From the NCBI GenBank assembly GCA_964016875.1, contig OZ024722.1:19288576-19352575 (forward strand): a DNA stretch of 64,000 nt. The letters are read 5' to 3'. The position numbers and the translations under genes are program-made. This stretch comes from Fallopia convolvulus (taxonomy: Eukaryota; Streptophyta; Magnoliopsida; Caryophyllales; Polygonaceae). Below the pieces are notes generated by a model, which was not told the origin of the DNA, did not search any database, and saw only the letters and a program-made list of their open reading frames with translations. Position 1 is the first letter of the stretch, and every line of letters begins with the position of its first letter. Shown piece by piece: positions 11,132 through 23,419 of the stretch.

Positions 11132-12522
11132 CTAAGCATCAAGAAATATAGATTGCATTATGCATTTATCTCTCCAGTTATCCTCATTTGGAGCTAAGAC
11201 CTTCCATCTTTTATTCTTGTCATTTTCAATAACCTGTAAAATCATAAGTTTCAACAAGGGAGTATAGTTAAAAGAATAACTTTAAGCTAAAAACATAAGA
11301 AATTACAACAGAAACAAAATAAAATATGGATTAAAAAAATCACCGTTTCATTAGAAATCAAATTGGATAGAGACAACACGAGGATTTTCCAACCATGTCC
11401 ACCTGTATATAAGTACTCCTTTAATTTTGGTGAAGGATCAAAATGAATAAAAGAAATCATTTAAGGTATTAAATTGCTCTCCATAAAGTTATGTAAATGC
11501 AACATTAAGCAAAATAAGAGATTAAATAGTTATAGATGATTTTTGGGACTAATCCAGCAACAGATTCATAGTGGCCTCAAAAATTCAAGGATGTTGTACT
11601 CGACCACGCATCAAAGGCCGAGAGAATACGAACATTAGATTGCAAATTATAAATACACATCTTAAAAGGCAATAATGGAAGGGACAAGTAGGTTTGCTCA
11701 CTTTGACAGTTGACATTCACGAAACGAACACAAGGGAAGAATCATGTGCCATTGTTAGTTGAATTCACTTGTGATTCTAAAGGCACACCATTTCATAGTT
11801 CACTAAAGTGTTGCGGTCAGATTCAACATCCCACAATCTTATCCGAGAATAAGAATCTAAGAATTCAACTATCAAGACAACACTACCAATCATTTGTCAA
11901 TTAATTCACGATGTTTCAATAATTATAGGTTTGCAATTACTTCCATTACTATCATAATCTATCTCACAAAGTTCATCATAAGTGCAACTCATGAAAGCCA
12001 GAGCAGACAATGAATTATGATTTTTTTTAAGAAAAACAAGGAAAAATTTATACATATTCAATACAAAGTATAAAATCAGTGGTTCCTCCTTTGAAATAAG
12101 GAAATATGTAACCTGCAGTCAAAAGGTACATGCCATCTTCTATAACCAGCACTCTAACCAGCACGCAAAGGACAACCTCACAAATGATTCTAATCAAAAT
12201 ATAAGAACTGGCAGAAAAGAGCACAATAAAAGAGCCAAATTTTAATGCACTCTTATCGATCAAACATAATAAAACCAAATGATGATAAGTTTTCTTCAAG
12301 AAATAAAGAAATCCAGAAATTATAAAAAACTGAGAACTAAACTTAGACATATGGTCACTCAAGAATAATATCAACAAAGTTTAGCATAAGTATATATAGA
12401 GGAAAGGTAAATGTATAGAGAGATACCTGAGAAATGAAAAACTTGGTGTTATTCTTAAACCGACTGCGTAATACAGTCTCAAGCAAATTCAGTAGCTTTT
12501 CTGCACAACCATTGTTGAAAGC
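11132..12522 (-). pseudogene. Unidentified captured gene fragment with three exon-like blocks
   Basis: Three minus-strand blocks keep plant splice borders and open frames. Block 12427-12522 has 32 codons (contains EKLLNLLETVLRSRFKNN), starts after CCTAG and stops before GTATCT. Block 11344-11402 (GHGWKILVLSLSNL...) starts after ATACAG and stops before GTGATT. Block 11132-11233 has 33 codons plus a stop (contains RWKVLAPNEDNWRDKC) and starts after TTTTACAG. The last two join in phase 0 and look like the 3' end of a real gene. The first does not join the second in phase, so an exon between them is missing or unseen. I do not recognise the protein. Confidence 0.45.
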
Positions 12523-14010
12523 CTAGGCTTTTTGTTCATGAATCAACACCATTATTTAAAAATAAGAGATATAGCCAATTTACCTATGCTTAGTTACACC
12601 GAAAAAGCGTCAAGAATCTAGGATGTTGAATGCTTGAGGTCTTGAGAAAGTGATCATAACTAGCATGATTTATATGTAATGTAATTAATTAGGACATTTC
12701 CAAAAAAAATAATAAAAAAATGTAAAAGTTTGAATAAAATGTTAGGAAAGTTGGATGACATATGCAGGGGATAGAAAGATCCAAAATAAGTCCCAACCAA
12801 GAACATATGTAGGGTATAGCAAGATCCAAAATGAGTCCAAACAATAATACAAGTTCATCAATAATAATTAATAAAAGGTAAATTATGATAGGTGTAAATA
12901 GTAACCTGCTAATTAGTTGGTCAAATAGAGGGACTGCTTCATTTCAATTCAAGGGTGAACTAATCAAACATCCAACAATGACATATATACGAAATTAAAA
13001 TTATAGCACCTTAAGCTTAGCCTTTCACGTGTCTCAATTTAATCAAATAGGCAGTTCAAAGTGGAAAGAAGGTGATGTGCAAGGACAATATAGAACGGAA
13101 ATGGATTGAACTTGTAGTATATGATGTGGGTGATATTTTTGCTTAACCCGAACTCTGTAATGCAAAGAAAATATAGTAGGATATTATCTATTGAGGGGGT
13201 TAAATAGCTTTTGAAGTTTCAACCACCACACTAGTCAATATGCAGCATTTCCACTATAAAAAAACGACCTAAAGTTGAATGCTTGATGAACGTGGGTATC
13301 AAGGGCTTGATGCAAGATAGCAACAAAGTAGGATTGAAAAATAAACTAATTGAATTGTGAACAAGTTTACTTTGAGTTCTGGGCTGTTTTGCTTCCTCTA
13401 TTCAGTTGAACCAGTACCAGAATCCAGCCTAATCTGTCACCATATTAGCAGATATAACTCAACCAACCCAAATCAAGCACAATAATTCTTGAATGACTAG
13501 AGGAAATTCAATTAGTGACTCAATTTTAGGCAGTTCAAAGTGGAAAGGGGCAGAAAGCACATACGTACACCAATGAGCTTTAGGACGGAAATTAGAGGAG
13601 CGGAGCCCCCAGATAAAGAGGGCAACACATCTAGTGTGGTCGGCCGGTGGATTAAGCGGCCCAACTTTGCCACTTCATTGCAACAAGTGGTGCGTGAATT
13701 CGGGGCCAGATGTGAGCGGGTATGAATCTGCGCAAGCGCTCGATGAGACGCGAAAGAAGAGGCGGTGCAGTGATAGGGTAGAAGCAGTGGTGTGCTACGG
13801 CGGCATCCAGTTGATTAATCGGAGGTGATAGCGAGAGGAGAGAGCAACAATGGTGGTGCGCGAGAGATACACTAATACCCTAGGTATTGGATCGGAGGTA
13901 TCTGGAATGCTTTAGATTGGGTTGTTTTTTATTTTCTATTTTTTTCTTATCTTTTGCAACAACAAACTTGTGGCTATTCATCCGGAATATTTTTTGCAAG
14001 AAAATCCGTT
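12523..14010. other. Non-coding interior of the giant element
   Basis: Mostly AT-rich unique-looking sequence. A GC-richer patch at 13540-13900 has short overlapping frames on both strands but no recognisable domain and no clear splice structure; it could be the remains of a 5' gene end. At about 13955-14015 are caacaac and gttgttgct motifs that echo the GTCGTTGC motifs at 10650-10790. Confidence 0.35.
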
Positions 14011-14234
14011 GTTGCTAAAAAATTCAATTTCCCGCCCAAAAAATTAATTTTTCGCCAAAAAATTCAATTTCCCTCCCAAGAAAATTAATTTTCCGCCAAA
14101 AATTCAATTTTTTGCCAAAAATTCAATTTCCTGCCAAAAAATCTCTTTCCCGCCAAAAATTGACTATACAAGATGTGCATTGATTATACGAGGTGTGCAA
14201 TTGATTATACAAGGTGTGCAATTGGTGATTGCAA
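14011..14234. repeat. Short degenerate array of CGCCAAAAATTCAATTT units
   Basis: About seven imperfect copies of cccgccaaaaaattcaattt occur at 14030-14160, followed by tgtgcaattgattatacaag copies. The same motif recurs at 15850-15895, 24015-24140 and 24710-24745, so it marks the edges of the larger duplicated block. Confidence 0.75.
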
Positions 14235-15985
14235 TTTCATTCTTTCGCATTTTATATGAAGGATTTATGTTTTATGATTAGGGTTAAGGGATTAGGCTCT
14301 AGTGGTTAAGAATTTGTATTTAGAGTGGAGGGTTAGGGTTTAGGGTTTAGGGTGTGCAATTGATTATATAAGGTGTGCAGTTGGTCATTGCAATTTCATT
14401 CTTTCGCATTCTATAAGAAGGATTTATGTTTTATGATTAGGGTTTAAGGTTTAGGCACTAGTGTTTAAGAATTTGTATTTAGAGTGGAGGGTTAGGGTTT
14501 ACGGTTTAGGGTTTAGGCTCTAGTGGTTAAGAATTTGTATTTAGAGTGGAGGTTTAGGGTTTAGGGTTTAGGGTTTAGGGTTTAGGGTTTAGGGTTTAGG
14601 GCTTAGGGTTTATGGTTTAGGGTTGAGTGTGTATTTAATGCATCTTGAGAATTGCACACCTTGTATAATCAATTGCACACCTTGTATAATCAATTGCACA
14701 CCCTAAACCCTAAACCCTAAAACTTAGTTGTTACCCATAACTAGGGCTGTCAAAACTTGACCCGACCCGAGAAACCCGCCCGACACAGAACCCAACCTGA
14801 CCCGAGAAAAAAATAAAAAGTTTTAACCCAAAACCGATTATACTCGAATGGATTAGCCTGATGCAACTCGATATCCGAAGTTACCCGACCCGAAACCATC
14901 CGAAAATTACATTATGTTTTAGAAATATAAATAATAGTGAATATTTATTATGTTTTTAATTTAAATGTTACATTAAATATTTAGACCCTAGAGTAGTTAA
15001 ACTAGAAAAAATCATCATTCGACATATGGTCTGAATCAAAATCCGTCTTACTCGAAATCATATTAACCCAAAATTCGGCCAAAAGTCGAAATCCGATTCA
15101 CCCAAAATCCGAAAAAACCCGAACTCGACTCACCCGAAATTCGATTAAATCCGAAATCTAACTAAACCTGAAACCGGACTTATCCGAAATCAAGTTGGAC
15201 CGAAAACCGAATGACCCGACCGAAATTGACCCGAAACCCGACTTTGCTTGTTTAATTGAGCACCCGACCCGAAATGATTCAACCCAATTTGACCCGAATT
15301 TCAAAATATCTGAATTTTAGTCAATCGGGTCAATGTGTGAAGTGGATTATTTTGACCCGATTGGTCCGGTCAAATGGGTTGACCCGTGAAGTCATCTTCA
15401 ACCTTGTGCACGTTACTAAAAGAACTCCACACCTAGAAATCTAAAAACCGACTCTTTTGAAATCCGACAATCCCAAAACTTGACTCTCTAAAAACGAGAT
15501 TATTTTCATCAAATTGATAGATGAATCTTCTTAATTAAAGCATGGATTTTCAAATTGAGTCAAAATCGAGAGGGGTAGAGAAAGCCAAGCAAAGCTCCTC
15601 CTTAGGTGAGGAAGAAGATGTACATTAAGTAGGTGTTTGAAATTAATTAATTAATCTTTTTTTCAAATGGAATGAGTTGTTTCTTCTTTTTGTATTCAAG
15701 TAGGAGTAGGTAAATTAATTAATTAAACTTTTATTTCAATTTTCATATTGAGTCAAAATCTAGGCATGTGAGACCTACTTAACTATTGATTAAATCTTTT
15801 CTTATTAACTCGAAAATGAAAAATGATATTTAAGAAAAAAATAAATTTACCGCCAAAAATTCAATTTCTCGCCAAAAAATTAATTTCCCGCCACAATTTT
15901 GTTGTGCCCATTTAATTACGCATGTATCCTGTTATGCAACTATGTATATCATGTCATGAAACCATGTGTATCATGTCTTTCGACC
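14235..15985. repeat. Duplicated repeat block, copy 1
   Basis: This 1.75 kb block runs from attctttcgcattttatatg to catgtgtatcatgtctttcg and matches 18225-24235 once the nested solo LTR there is removed. It contains telomere-type runs, a TAGGGCTGTCAAAAC end at about 14743 resembling the hAT MITE at 1574, many cccgaaa motifs, and a CGCCAAAAA tail. No gene is visible. Confidence 0.85.
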
Positions 15986-16086
15986 ACAAATTGTTCTCAA
16001 CTGCCAAAGTCATTAAGATCTTTCAAAGGCAAAATCAAACATGCTCGAAGCTTCTTGTTCTCTTCATTCCAACAAGATAGCTTAGA

Positions 16087-16992
16087 CTAGGTTTCTGGCA
16101 ATTTCCGTTTCCTCTCTGGAGTTGTAGCAGAATTTGTCTGGGCTTCACCGAAAACTGATTTGGATATACCCACATACAGATTCAATGCTCATTTGCATAC
16201 ACCCACTTGATTTTACAAAAGACGAACTTAGAGATAAACCGTCATCAACTTACCCACAAGTTGAGCACTTCTTGTGATGCTCACAGAATATTGATAGACA
16301 AACAGAACATATGTATCCCATGTCAATTGTGTTTTTGTGACAAAAGCACCTGTAAATATTCAAAATATCAGGTAAGAGCTGTGTGCTTATTGTTCACCCA
16401 AGAGCCGATCCTTTGAAATATCAAAGCAATGTGCTACATGTTAAATACACGACTCTGCAAGTATCCTAAGTGTAATATCAACTGGCATTACACAAATTTG
16501 AAAGATCATGGTAATGAACAAATCAACTTACGAGGCACGAAAATCAACACCAATAGGTTTGGGAAGTTGTAGAAAGTTGCGGGAGTGCAAGTCGGTTGCA
16601 AATACAGTCTGCATTTCACAGGCATGTCAATCATCTAGCAAATTGGTAAAAGAACATAACCAATTGAGAAAGATCCAATAGCACAATTACAAATATAAAA
16701 TGATCGTCGCCTGAATGCCAAACAATACCACAATGCTAGACTCATCAACAACAGCAGTTATGATTGAAATTCTGAAAAATGATTTAACCATGAACTTACA
16801 GATAGGTACTGAAATAGCCCGTCCAACATCTGCGGCTTCAAGTAGACACCACCAGTAATATACGATGCCTTCACATTATGCATAGAAATGATGAGTAAAG
16901 GTCAAATGATTTAGAAATAAGGGGAAAAAGGCTCAAACCTGCTGCAAAAGGGGAGAATGGTGTGACCCTACTACACAAGAGTCAATGGGAAC
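16087..16992 (-). pseudogene. TFB4: TFIIH subunit TFB4 (GTF2H3/p34) 3'-half gene fragment
   Basis: Four exons are intact: 16939-16992 (VPIDSCVVGSHH...), 16800-16868 (ASYITGGVYLKP, then LDGLFQYL), 16532-16608 (FATDLHSRNFLQLPKP, then GVDFRA) and 16254-16349 (CFCHKN, then ICSVCLSIFC and a CSTC end). All have GT-AG borders and compatible phases. They form the C-terminal third of TFB4, including the zinc-binding region; TFB4 belongs to the TFIIH core that acts in transcription start and nucleotide excision repair. A terminal exon ending SVFGEAQ... and a stop (16087-16089) is recognisable, but the AG expected just before its frame reads AA. The next AG (TCAG) would instead end the protein after a few residues. 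The exons for the first 150 or so residues are absent. It is most likely a captured, non-functional copy. Confidence 0.8.
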
Positions 16993-17059
16993 CTGCATGT
17001 TGAAACATTGCATTTGTCAATGATGGTAAGAGATTTGAAAAAAAAATGTTGCAATTGGG

Positions 17060-17760
17060 TTTTTTCAAATAAAGTGCAAATAGAGAAGTAATGTGTAATT
17101 TGAAGTCATGAATTTATCTATATCAAATTGCGCCGTCACTCCCGTCGGCGACTCAACGGTAAAGATAGTCAGGTACTCAACCCCGCCACCGGCTGCCAAT
17201 CTCCGATGCCTCATCTGTTCTTCGGCCGCCTCAATCGCAGCCGTGCCCTGTCGTGGCTCAGCGTTGCTGCCCCATCCCGCCCCCATATCGGGCAATATCC
17301 GTTGGTACTCCTCTCTACAGGCCTCCTAACTCCGGCGAACGGGGGGGGGGACTGCCCACCCATGCCCCCCTGAATCCGCCACTGCCGGCGACATTAACCC
17401 GCGACGACTGAAACTAGCGACGCTCGATCACCGAGACAAGGACGAGCGTTGGGCCTGCGACGAGAACGAGCACCCGAAACTAGCGCCGAAGACGACCCAA
17501 GCGATTATATGGGATGAGAATGTCGACTTGAGCTCTCCAGCGAAACCGATAGTGAATTTGAACCTCGGCAGTCCGTTGTCGATCGGAGGATAGGACAATC
17601 CCAACTCACCATCGGATCTGGCGGCAGTGGATGCCAAGAGGACGATGGGGTTGAGGAGTGGTGCGGAGTTTAGGCTGAGGCGGCAGGGATTAGGGTTTTG
17701 TTGGAGAGAAAAGGGAGAGGGCTCTTATCTCAAATAGTTAAATGAAATTTTAATTTCCCC
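17060..17760 (-). other. GC-rich, possibly coding segment of unknown origin
   Basis: Bases 17100-17700 are much more GC-rich than their surroundings. Minus-strand frames at 17065-17295 and 17428-17637 show no recognised domain. The segment near 17660-17700 (complement of ggcggcagggattagggttt) looks like a plant 5' UTR or first exon. It lies just upstream of the TFB4 fragment but does not encode the missing TFB4 N-terminus. A G-run and ccgccactg (17340-17384), flanked by ccggcga, look like a 45-bp hAT-end remnant. It may be a third captured piece. Confidence 0.3.
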
Positions 17761-19150
17761 TTCAAAACCACATTTGTAAATCTCTGAAGAAAAAAAATCA
17801 AAGTAGGAAATAAAATAAAGAAAAAAAATAGAAGAAGATAAGAAAAAAATAAATATTTCTATATTCATACATTATTAAAAAAAATAAAGAAGAGAAAAAG
17901 AAAATATGGAATATTTTAAGAAATAAATCCACATCAGCGAATTGAAAACACTTAACTCGCTCAAATATCGATTGTTGTTTATGCACAACACCATGTCATC
18001 GTGAAGTGTTCAATTGGACAAATTTAATTAAAGTTAGGTGTTTCTTTGAACATTTTATAATATAGGGGCTAGTTGAAAAAAACTTACAAGTTCAAGTGTA
18101 TGTGGATGTATTTTGCGTATCCTTATTTAGATAATTTCTACATAACCATTCAATCAACTCTACATATTTATAATGATTTCATTAACTAAAATTATAAATG
18201 TTACAACCATAACCAAATGCATTCATGTTTTTATTCTTTCGCATTTTCTAACAAGGAATTATGTTTTATGGATTTGGGTTCAAGGTTTAGGGTCTAGTGG
18301 TTAAGAATTTGAATTTAGAGTTGAGGGTTAGGGTTTAGGGTTTAGGGTTTAGGGTGTGCAATCGAAGATCTTAACCACTAGAGCCTAAACCTTGAACCCT
18401 AATCCATAAAGCAATCGAAGAACCAAAACTTCCTTTCAAAAGTTAGCCACAATCGTGGGTTAGAATGATCCGATATTGGATTTGAATCCATTAAGGGAAG
18501 AAGAATGAAAACGGAAGTGGAAGGAGGAAGAGAATGTGAAAGAATTGCACACCTTGTATAATCAATTGCACACCCTAAACCCTAAACCCTAAACCCTAAA
18601 GTTTAGTTGTTACCCATAACTAGGGTTGGCAAAACATGACCCGACCCGAGAAACCCGCCCGACACAGAACCCAACCTGACCCGAGAAAAAAATAAAAAGT
18701 TTTAACCCAAAACCGATTATACTCGAATGGACTAGCCTTATGCAACTCGATATCCGAAGTTACCCGACCCGAAACCATCCGAAAATTACATTATGTTTTA
18801 GAAATATAAATAATAGTGAATATTTATTATGTTTTTAATTTAAATGTTACATTAAATATTTAGACCCTAGAGTAGTTAAACTAGAAAAAATCATCATTCG
18901 ACATATCGTCTGAATCAAAATCCGGCTTACTCGAAATCATATTAACCTAAAATTCGGCCAAAAGTCGAAATCCGATTCACCCAAAATCCGAAAAAACCCG
19001 AACCCGACTCACCCGAAATCCGATTAAATCCGAAATCTAACTAAACCTGAAACCGGACTTATCCGAAATCAAGTTGGACCGAAAACCGAATGACACAACC
19101 GAAATTGACCCGAAACCCGACTTTGCTTGTTTAATTGAGCACCCGACCCG

Positions 19151-22100
19151 TGTAACACCCCTATTTTACAACATTGAGTGTTACCGCCAGTGACCTCGGA
19201 TTTTACCGTCCAAAGTCACCCAAGGCTTTTAGAATGATATAGAACAATTTAAAATGCGGAATAAAACATAATACATAATGAGAAAAGGTGCTCCCGAGGG
19301 AGACTTAGTTCTTACAAAACATCTTACATTGTTTTCAAATATAAAGTTGTTCAGAATTGAAATGCAAAACCTGCTTGTCCTTGAAACGTAATGAAACTAA
19401 AGCAAAATGATAGAAAGGTACATCTTGGAAATCCTTGTTCTTCCTTCGTCTTCACTTCACTTCACGCCTTGTTGGGATTCCTAGATTCTGACATAATTCG
19501 CGAGGGGCGATAAAATGCCAGGCAAACATGCGGAAAAGAAGAATTAGTCTAAGAGACTAAGCAAGCGGGAATGGAACTTCCCGAGGGTATTTCGGAAATT
19601 TTCAATTATTGTCGAAAGAGATAATAAGGTTGTGTTTACGATGGGCTATACGATAGGACTTGTTTATGTGGAGCTTTTGTGATTCAAAGGAGAGTATATC
19701 TTAGATAAAGATAACTCGAAAAGCGATAGAAGAGCTACTAGATTGTAGACTTCTTAAGGATTTCGAAAGTACGTTGGGAACGTTTATTAAGTCATAGAAG
19801 TAAAAACCTCTCGCGCCCTGAACGGACCGAGAGCCGGATCGATCATTTGAGACCGGTCCGGTTTTGGTATCTTAAATGTGCATACGCACTTATCTTATAT
19901 AGTGAGGAAAGATATTCAATCTTATTAATGATTTTTGTATGGATAGTGGTGGGACACGGATAAACCGAGCCACCCGAAGGAGAACTTCAATTCTCCGGCA
20001 GTTAGCTAGAGTGCCGCACAATCCCTCCTTGCAATCGGAGCGGATGGAGATCATGATCCCGAAAGTCGTATGGACGTACGACTTAGTAAGGTTGTATAGA
20101 GGTGTCGGCTAACCCGCACCCCTTTCTAGTTTATTCAAGGTAAATCTCTGAACGAGATTGTAATCAATATAGATAACAACATAGTAGCATATATAATCCT
20201 AACAAAAGAATATAACGTATACTACGCTAACAATTGTCGTTATTTCTAGCAATCAATATCTCCTAGATTCATTTTTATTTAAGCATACAAATTGTTCCCA
20301 ACATCAAGGATTTTCACGAAATGGAATGTAAAGGTTGCAAGGGGAAATTCCACTTGCCTTGGCTTACAACGTATACTATTGATTCTTGACGGATGATGCG
20401 GATTGCAACTTCGAACGCGGATCCCTACCTAAAGACACGTGATTTACGAACGGCTTATAAATATGGGTTCTTCTCTTATAATACTTTTATAAGAGAAGCG
20501 GAATTCTAAATTATTATGGTAATAATTTAGAAGATTATTTAAAATAATAATATTCCTTCATTATTATTTTGGTTTTGTAATATCCTTATTATTCCATAAA
20601 AACTTTACTAAAAATAATCTCTTATAAATTTATTTCCTATTTCTTTAATATAAGTAAGCAAGTAAAATTTCATAAAATCATATACTTTGCCTAGAAGTAT
20701 TTTCTTATAAAACTATAAGTTTTCTTTAAATTATAAGAAATTCACTTTAACCTTTTTATGTACTTGTCTTAGTTTAAAATATTACTTTTAAATTCCCTAA
20801 GGATCTTGTAGCGATATATCCCTCACCAAAAATATTTTATTAATAATATACTTTTAGTAGACTTTTATTTAATTCTATAATTCTCCTAAAACAAATAAGG
20901 CTCATGAACTTATAATCTACTTTTCTTGAAAGTTTCCATAATTAGGAATTTCTAATTTTCTTTATAAGGAAACTTCCTAAAATTAACATATATTAAATTA
21001 ATCTTATTTATTTTATTCCTATAGTTCCTTTCACATTATATGACTTATAAAATATCTATGATCATAGTCTTATAAAATAGGATCATGGCTTATAAATATC
21101 CTACTTCATATTGATAGTCTATTATTCTAATATTTGTAGGTTATAAAATAATATCCTTTCTATATCTATATGGTTTCTTTCCATACAAGTCAACCTTATG
21201 CTATATAATATCATAAACTCATTATAAGATCATACTTCTTATATTATCCTAGAACTTATGTCTTGCAATAGTTCTTTATACTTAGAGATTATTAAATTAA
21301 TATTTTTCTCACATGATGACTTTAATAATATAATTATTAATAATATTATTCTTCCATAAAAATCAATATCTAATGTCAAACTATAGTCCATGATCACAAG
21401 TTTTGAAACAATAATACTTTTGTAAGGTTTCTCTACCATTTTATTATTATAATATGTCTTAGATATTCTAACATCACTATCATATATTATAACTAAAATC
21501 ATATGATAACCTAGTTTACTTTATAGTCACATTTATCATATTATAATTAAAGCTTACACCTTGTAGTACTTTTACACTTAGTGTCATGCTAAACTTTATA
21601 TTGTATTAATTAATGACTTTGTTTAATATATCTATCATTATCGTAATTAAGTTCCTATAACATGATATTCTCTACACTTTTATGGACATGGCAACTTTAA
21701 ATAATATGTTCATTATTATTAGCAATAGTTCAAATATTTTTAATTTTTCTATAACTAAGGACATGCAATATTATCCTATATAAATCATATTTTATTATAA
21801 AAGAGATATCCTTATTATTAAGAACTATTTTTCATATGCTAGTAATTTTTATAAAGTAATCTTCTTGTAAGAATCTTGTAATATTATAAGTATCTCATGT
21901 CTAGGATAATTTTATAAACGTGGTATGATTTAAATAATCTAATGGAATTATATTTAACATGGTAACTAATATCTTTTTCCAAAATCATTCACTACTTCTC
22001 TACAACTAACAAGATCTAAAATAATATTTCTATTAAATTTAAAACTTGTAGGCTAACAAATATTATGAGATCTATTTAATTTGTTAAACTTGATTATAAA

Positions 22101-23419
22101 AACAATACTCTCATAATCTATTAAAAATATCCCAAGTCTTACCATATTTTATTTTATTTTATTTAAATTTACATGCATGTTAATAAATCCATTTATTCAC
22201 TAGTAAATAATAATACTAATAGGTAAAATCTGATTTTTAATGTTTAGGAAAATGAGGTGGGCTGGATCTGATTTTAATTAAAATTTTCAGCCCAAGTTTG
22301 GTTAGGATTTACCCAAAAATTAGGCCCAACTCCACCTTCTTCTATCTTCTTCCTCTTCTACTGCTTGTACGTATAACAGGAACCAGGGGGAGACACCAGG
22401 ACGATCGACGACGGACTTCAGGCGAGCAAGGCACCGGCGGTGGAGGCTTCTTGGTGGCGCGCGCGAGGTGGCCGACCCCTGGCTGGTGGTCCGGTGGTGT
22501 CCGGCGGCCCAAGGAGTGGAGGAAGAGGTTTTGGGGATTTTTTTCTTCTAAAAATCAGATTTGGGGGAAATCCATTCTAGGGATTTTTGGTTTGGAATTT
22601 GGATGAATTTGAAGAGGAAGATGCGAGAAATTGATGTGTGAATTTTACTCTTGCTACTACCCCTTTATATAGTAGATTTTGAGGCTTCCAATGGATCCAT
22701 GGCAATGAAAATTGACCAATGGTGGAGGGGATGATTGATGGGGATTGGTGGTGATTGTGTTTGTTTGAAGATGACATAGGATGATGAAGATATTTTGGTG
22801 GTCAACTGAAGCAAACAATGGAGATTGGGAGGTCAATTCAAAGGCACTGATGTACGTCAATTCAATATCAGACAATTGACTTGTTTGGAGAAGAAGAAGA
22901 AAAGGATAGTTTAAGATTAAAAGAATTGGAATATGGGTAGACAAATTACATTAGCATAGCTGGTTGGAGTGTGTGTTTGGGATGAGAGGAGCGAGAGGTC
23001 TCGGGTTCGAGTCCCGGCTCTCAACTCCTTTTTATTAGTATTGCCTTGAATTATTTTCAGCTTTGTAATATTCCAATATTAATAAAATTTCGGAATTTAA
23101 TAACCCTCCAATTTTTTATTTTTTATTTATTTATTTTTGGTTGATTTTTATACTTTAATAATCCTTTATCATATTTTTTTATAATTTAAAATAATAAAAA
23201 AAAATAACTAAATTCCCTTTTTAAGAAAAACTATTTAAATACTTATCCGACTTGCCTAAAATTTAATGAAATTCTCAGTTGTCATTGTAATAAACTTTTA
23301 TAATCTCTTTATAATTTACTATGAAATTATAAAGATTAATAAGTCCTCCACTTTAGAGAAAAAAAATTATTGGGATAAATATTCATTTTTATTTTATTTG
23401 GAATTTAGCGGATATTACA
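19151..23419. repeat. Solo LTR, 4.27 kb
   Basis: It starts TGTAACACCCC and ends GCGGATATTACA, flanked by the 5-bp duplication acccg (19146-19150 and 23420-23424). The uninterrupted sister copy at 15250 reads cacccgacccgaaatgattc, which confirms the empty site. It has no second LTR, no gag/pol and no primer site. LTRs this long with a TGTAACACCCC start are known from Tekay/Del chromoviruses, so that lineage is likely. The interior is mostly AT-rich; a GC-rich patch lies at 22370-22520. Confidence 0.88.
22955..23026 (+). other. tRNA-like internal promoter boxes inside the solo LTR
   Basis: TAGCTGGTTGG resembles a pol III A box and, about 50 bp on, GGGTTCGAGTCCC matches a B box within a 5-bp T-arm stem. 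The acceptor arms do not pair, so this is not a functional tRNA gene. It may be tRNA-derived sequence within the LTR. Confidence 0.4.

Noticed and set aside
14546..14625. Telomere run as evidence of a chromosome end or fusion
   Set aside because: The runs are short, degenerate, occur on both strands and are tied to the duplicated repeat blocks of a transposon.
22298..22606. 102-codon frame inside the 4.27 kb solo LTR
   Set aside because: No domain is recognised, and its position inside an LTR with a GC-rich patch suggests chance.
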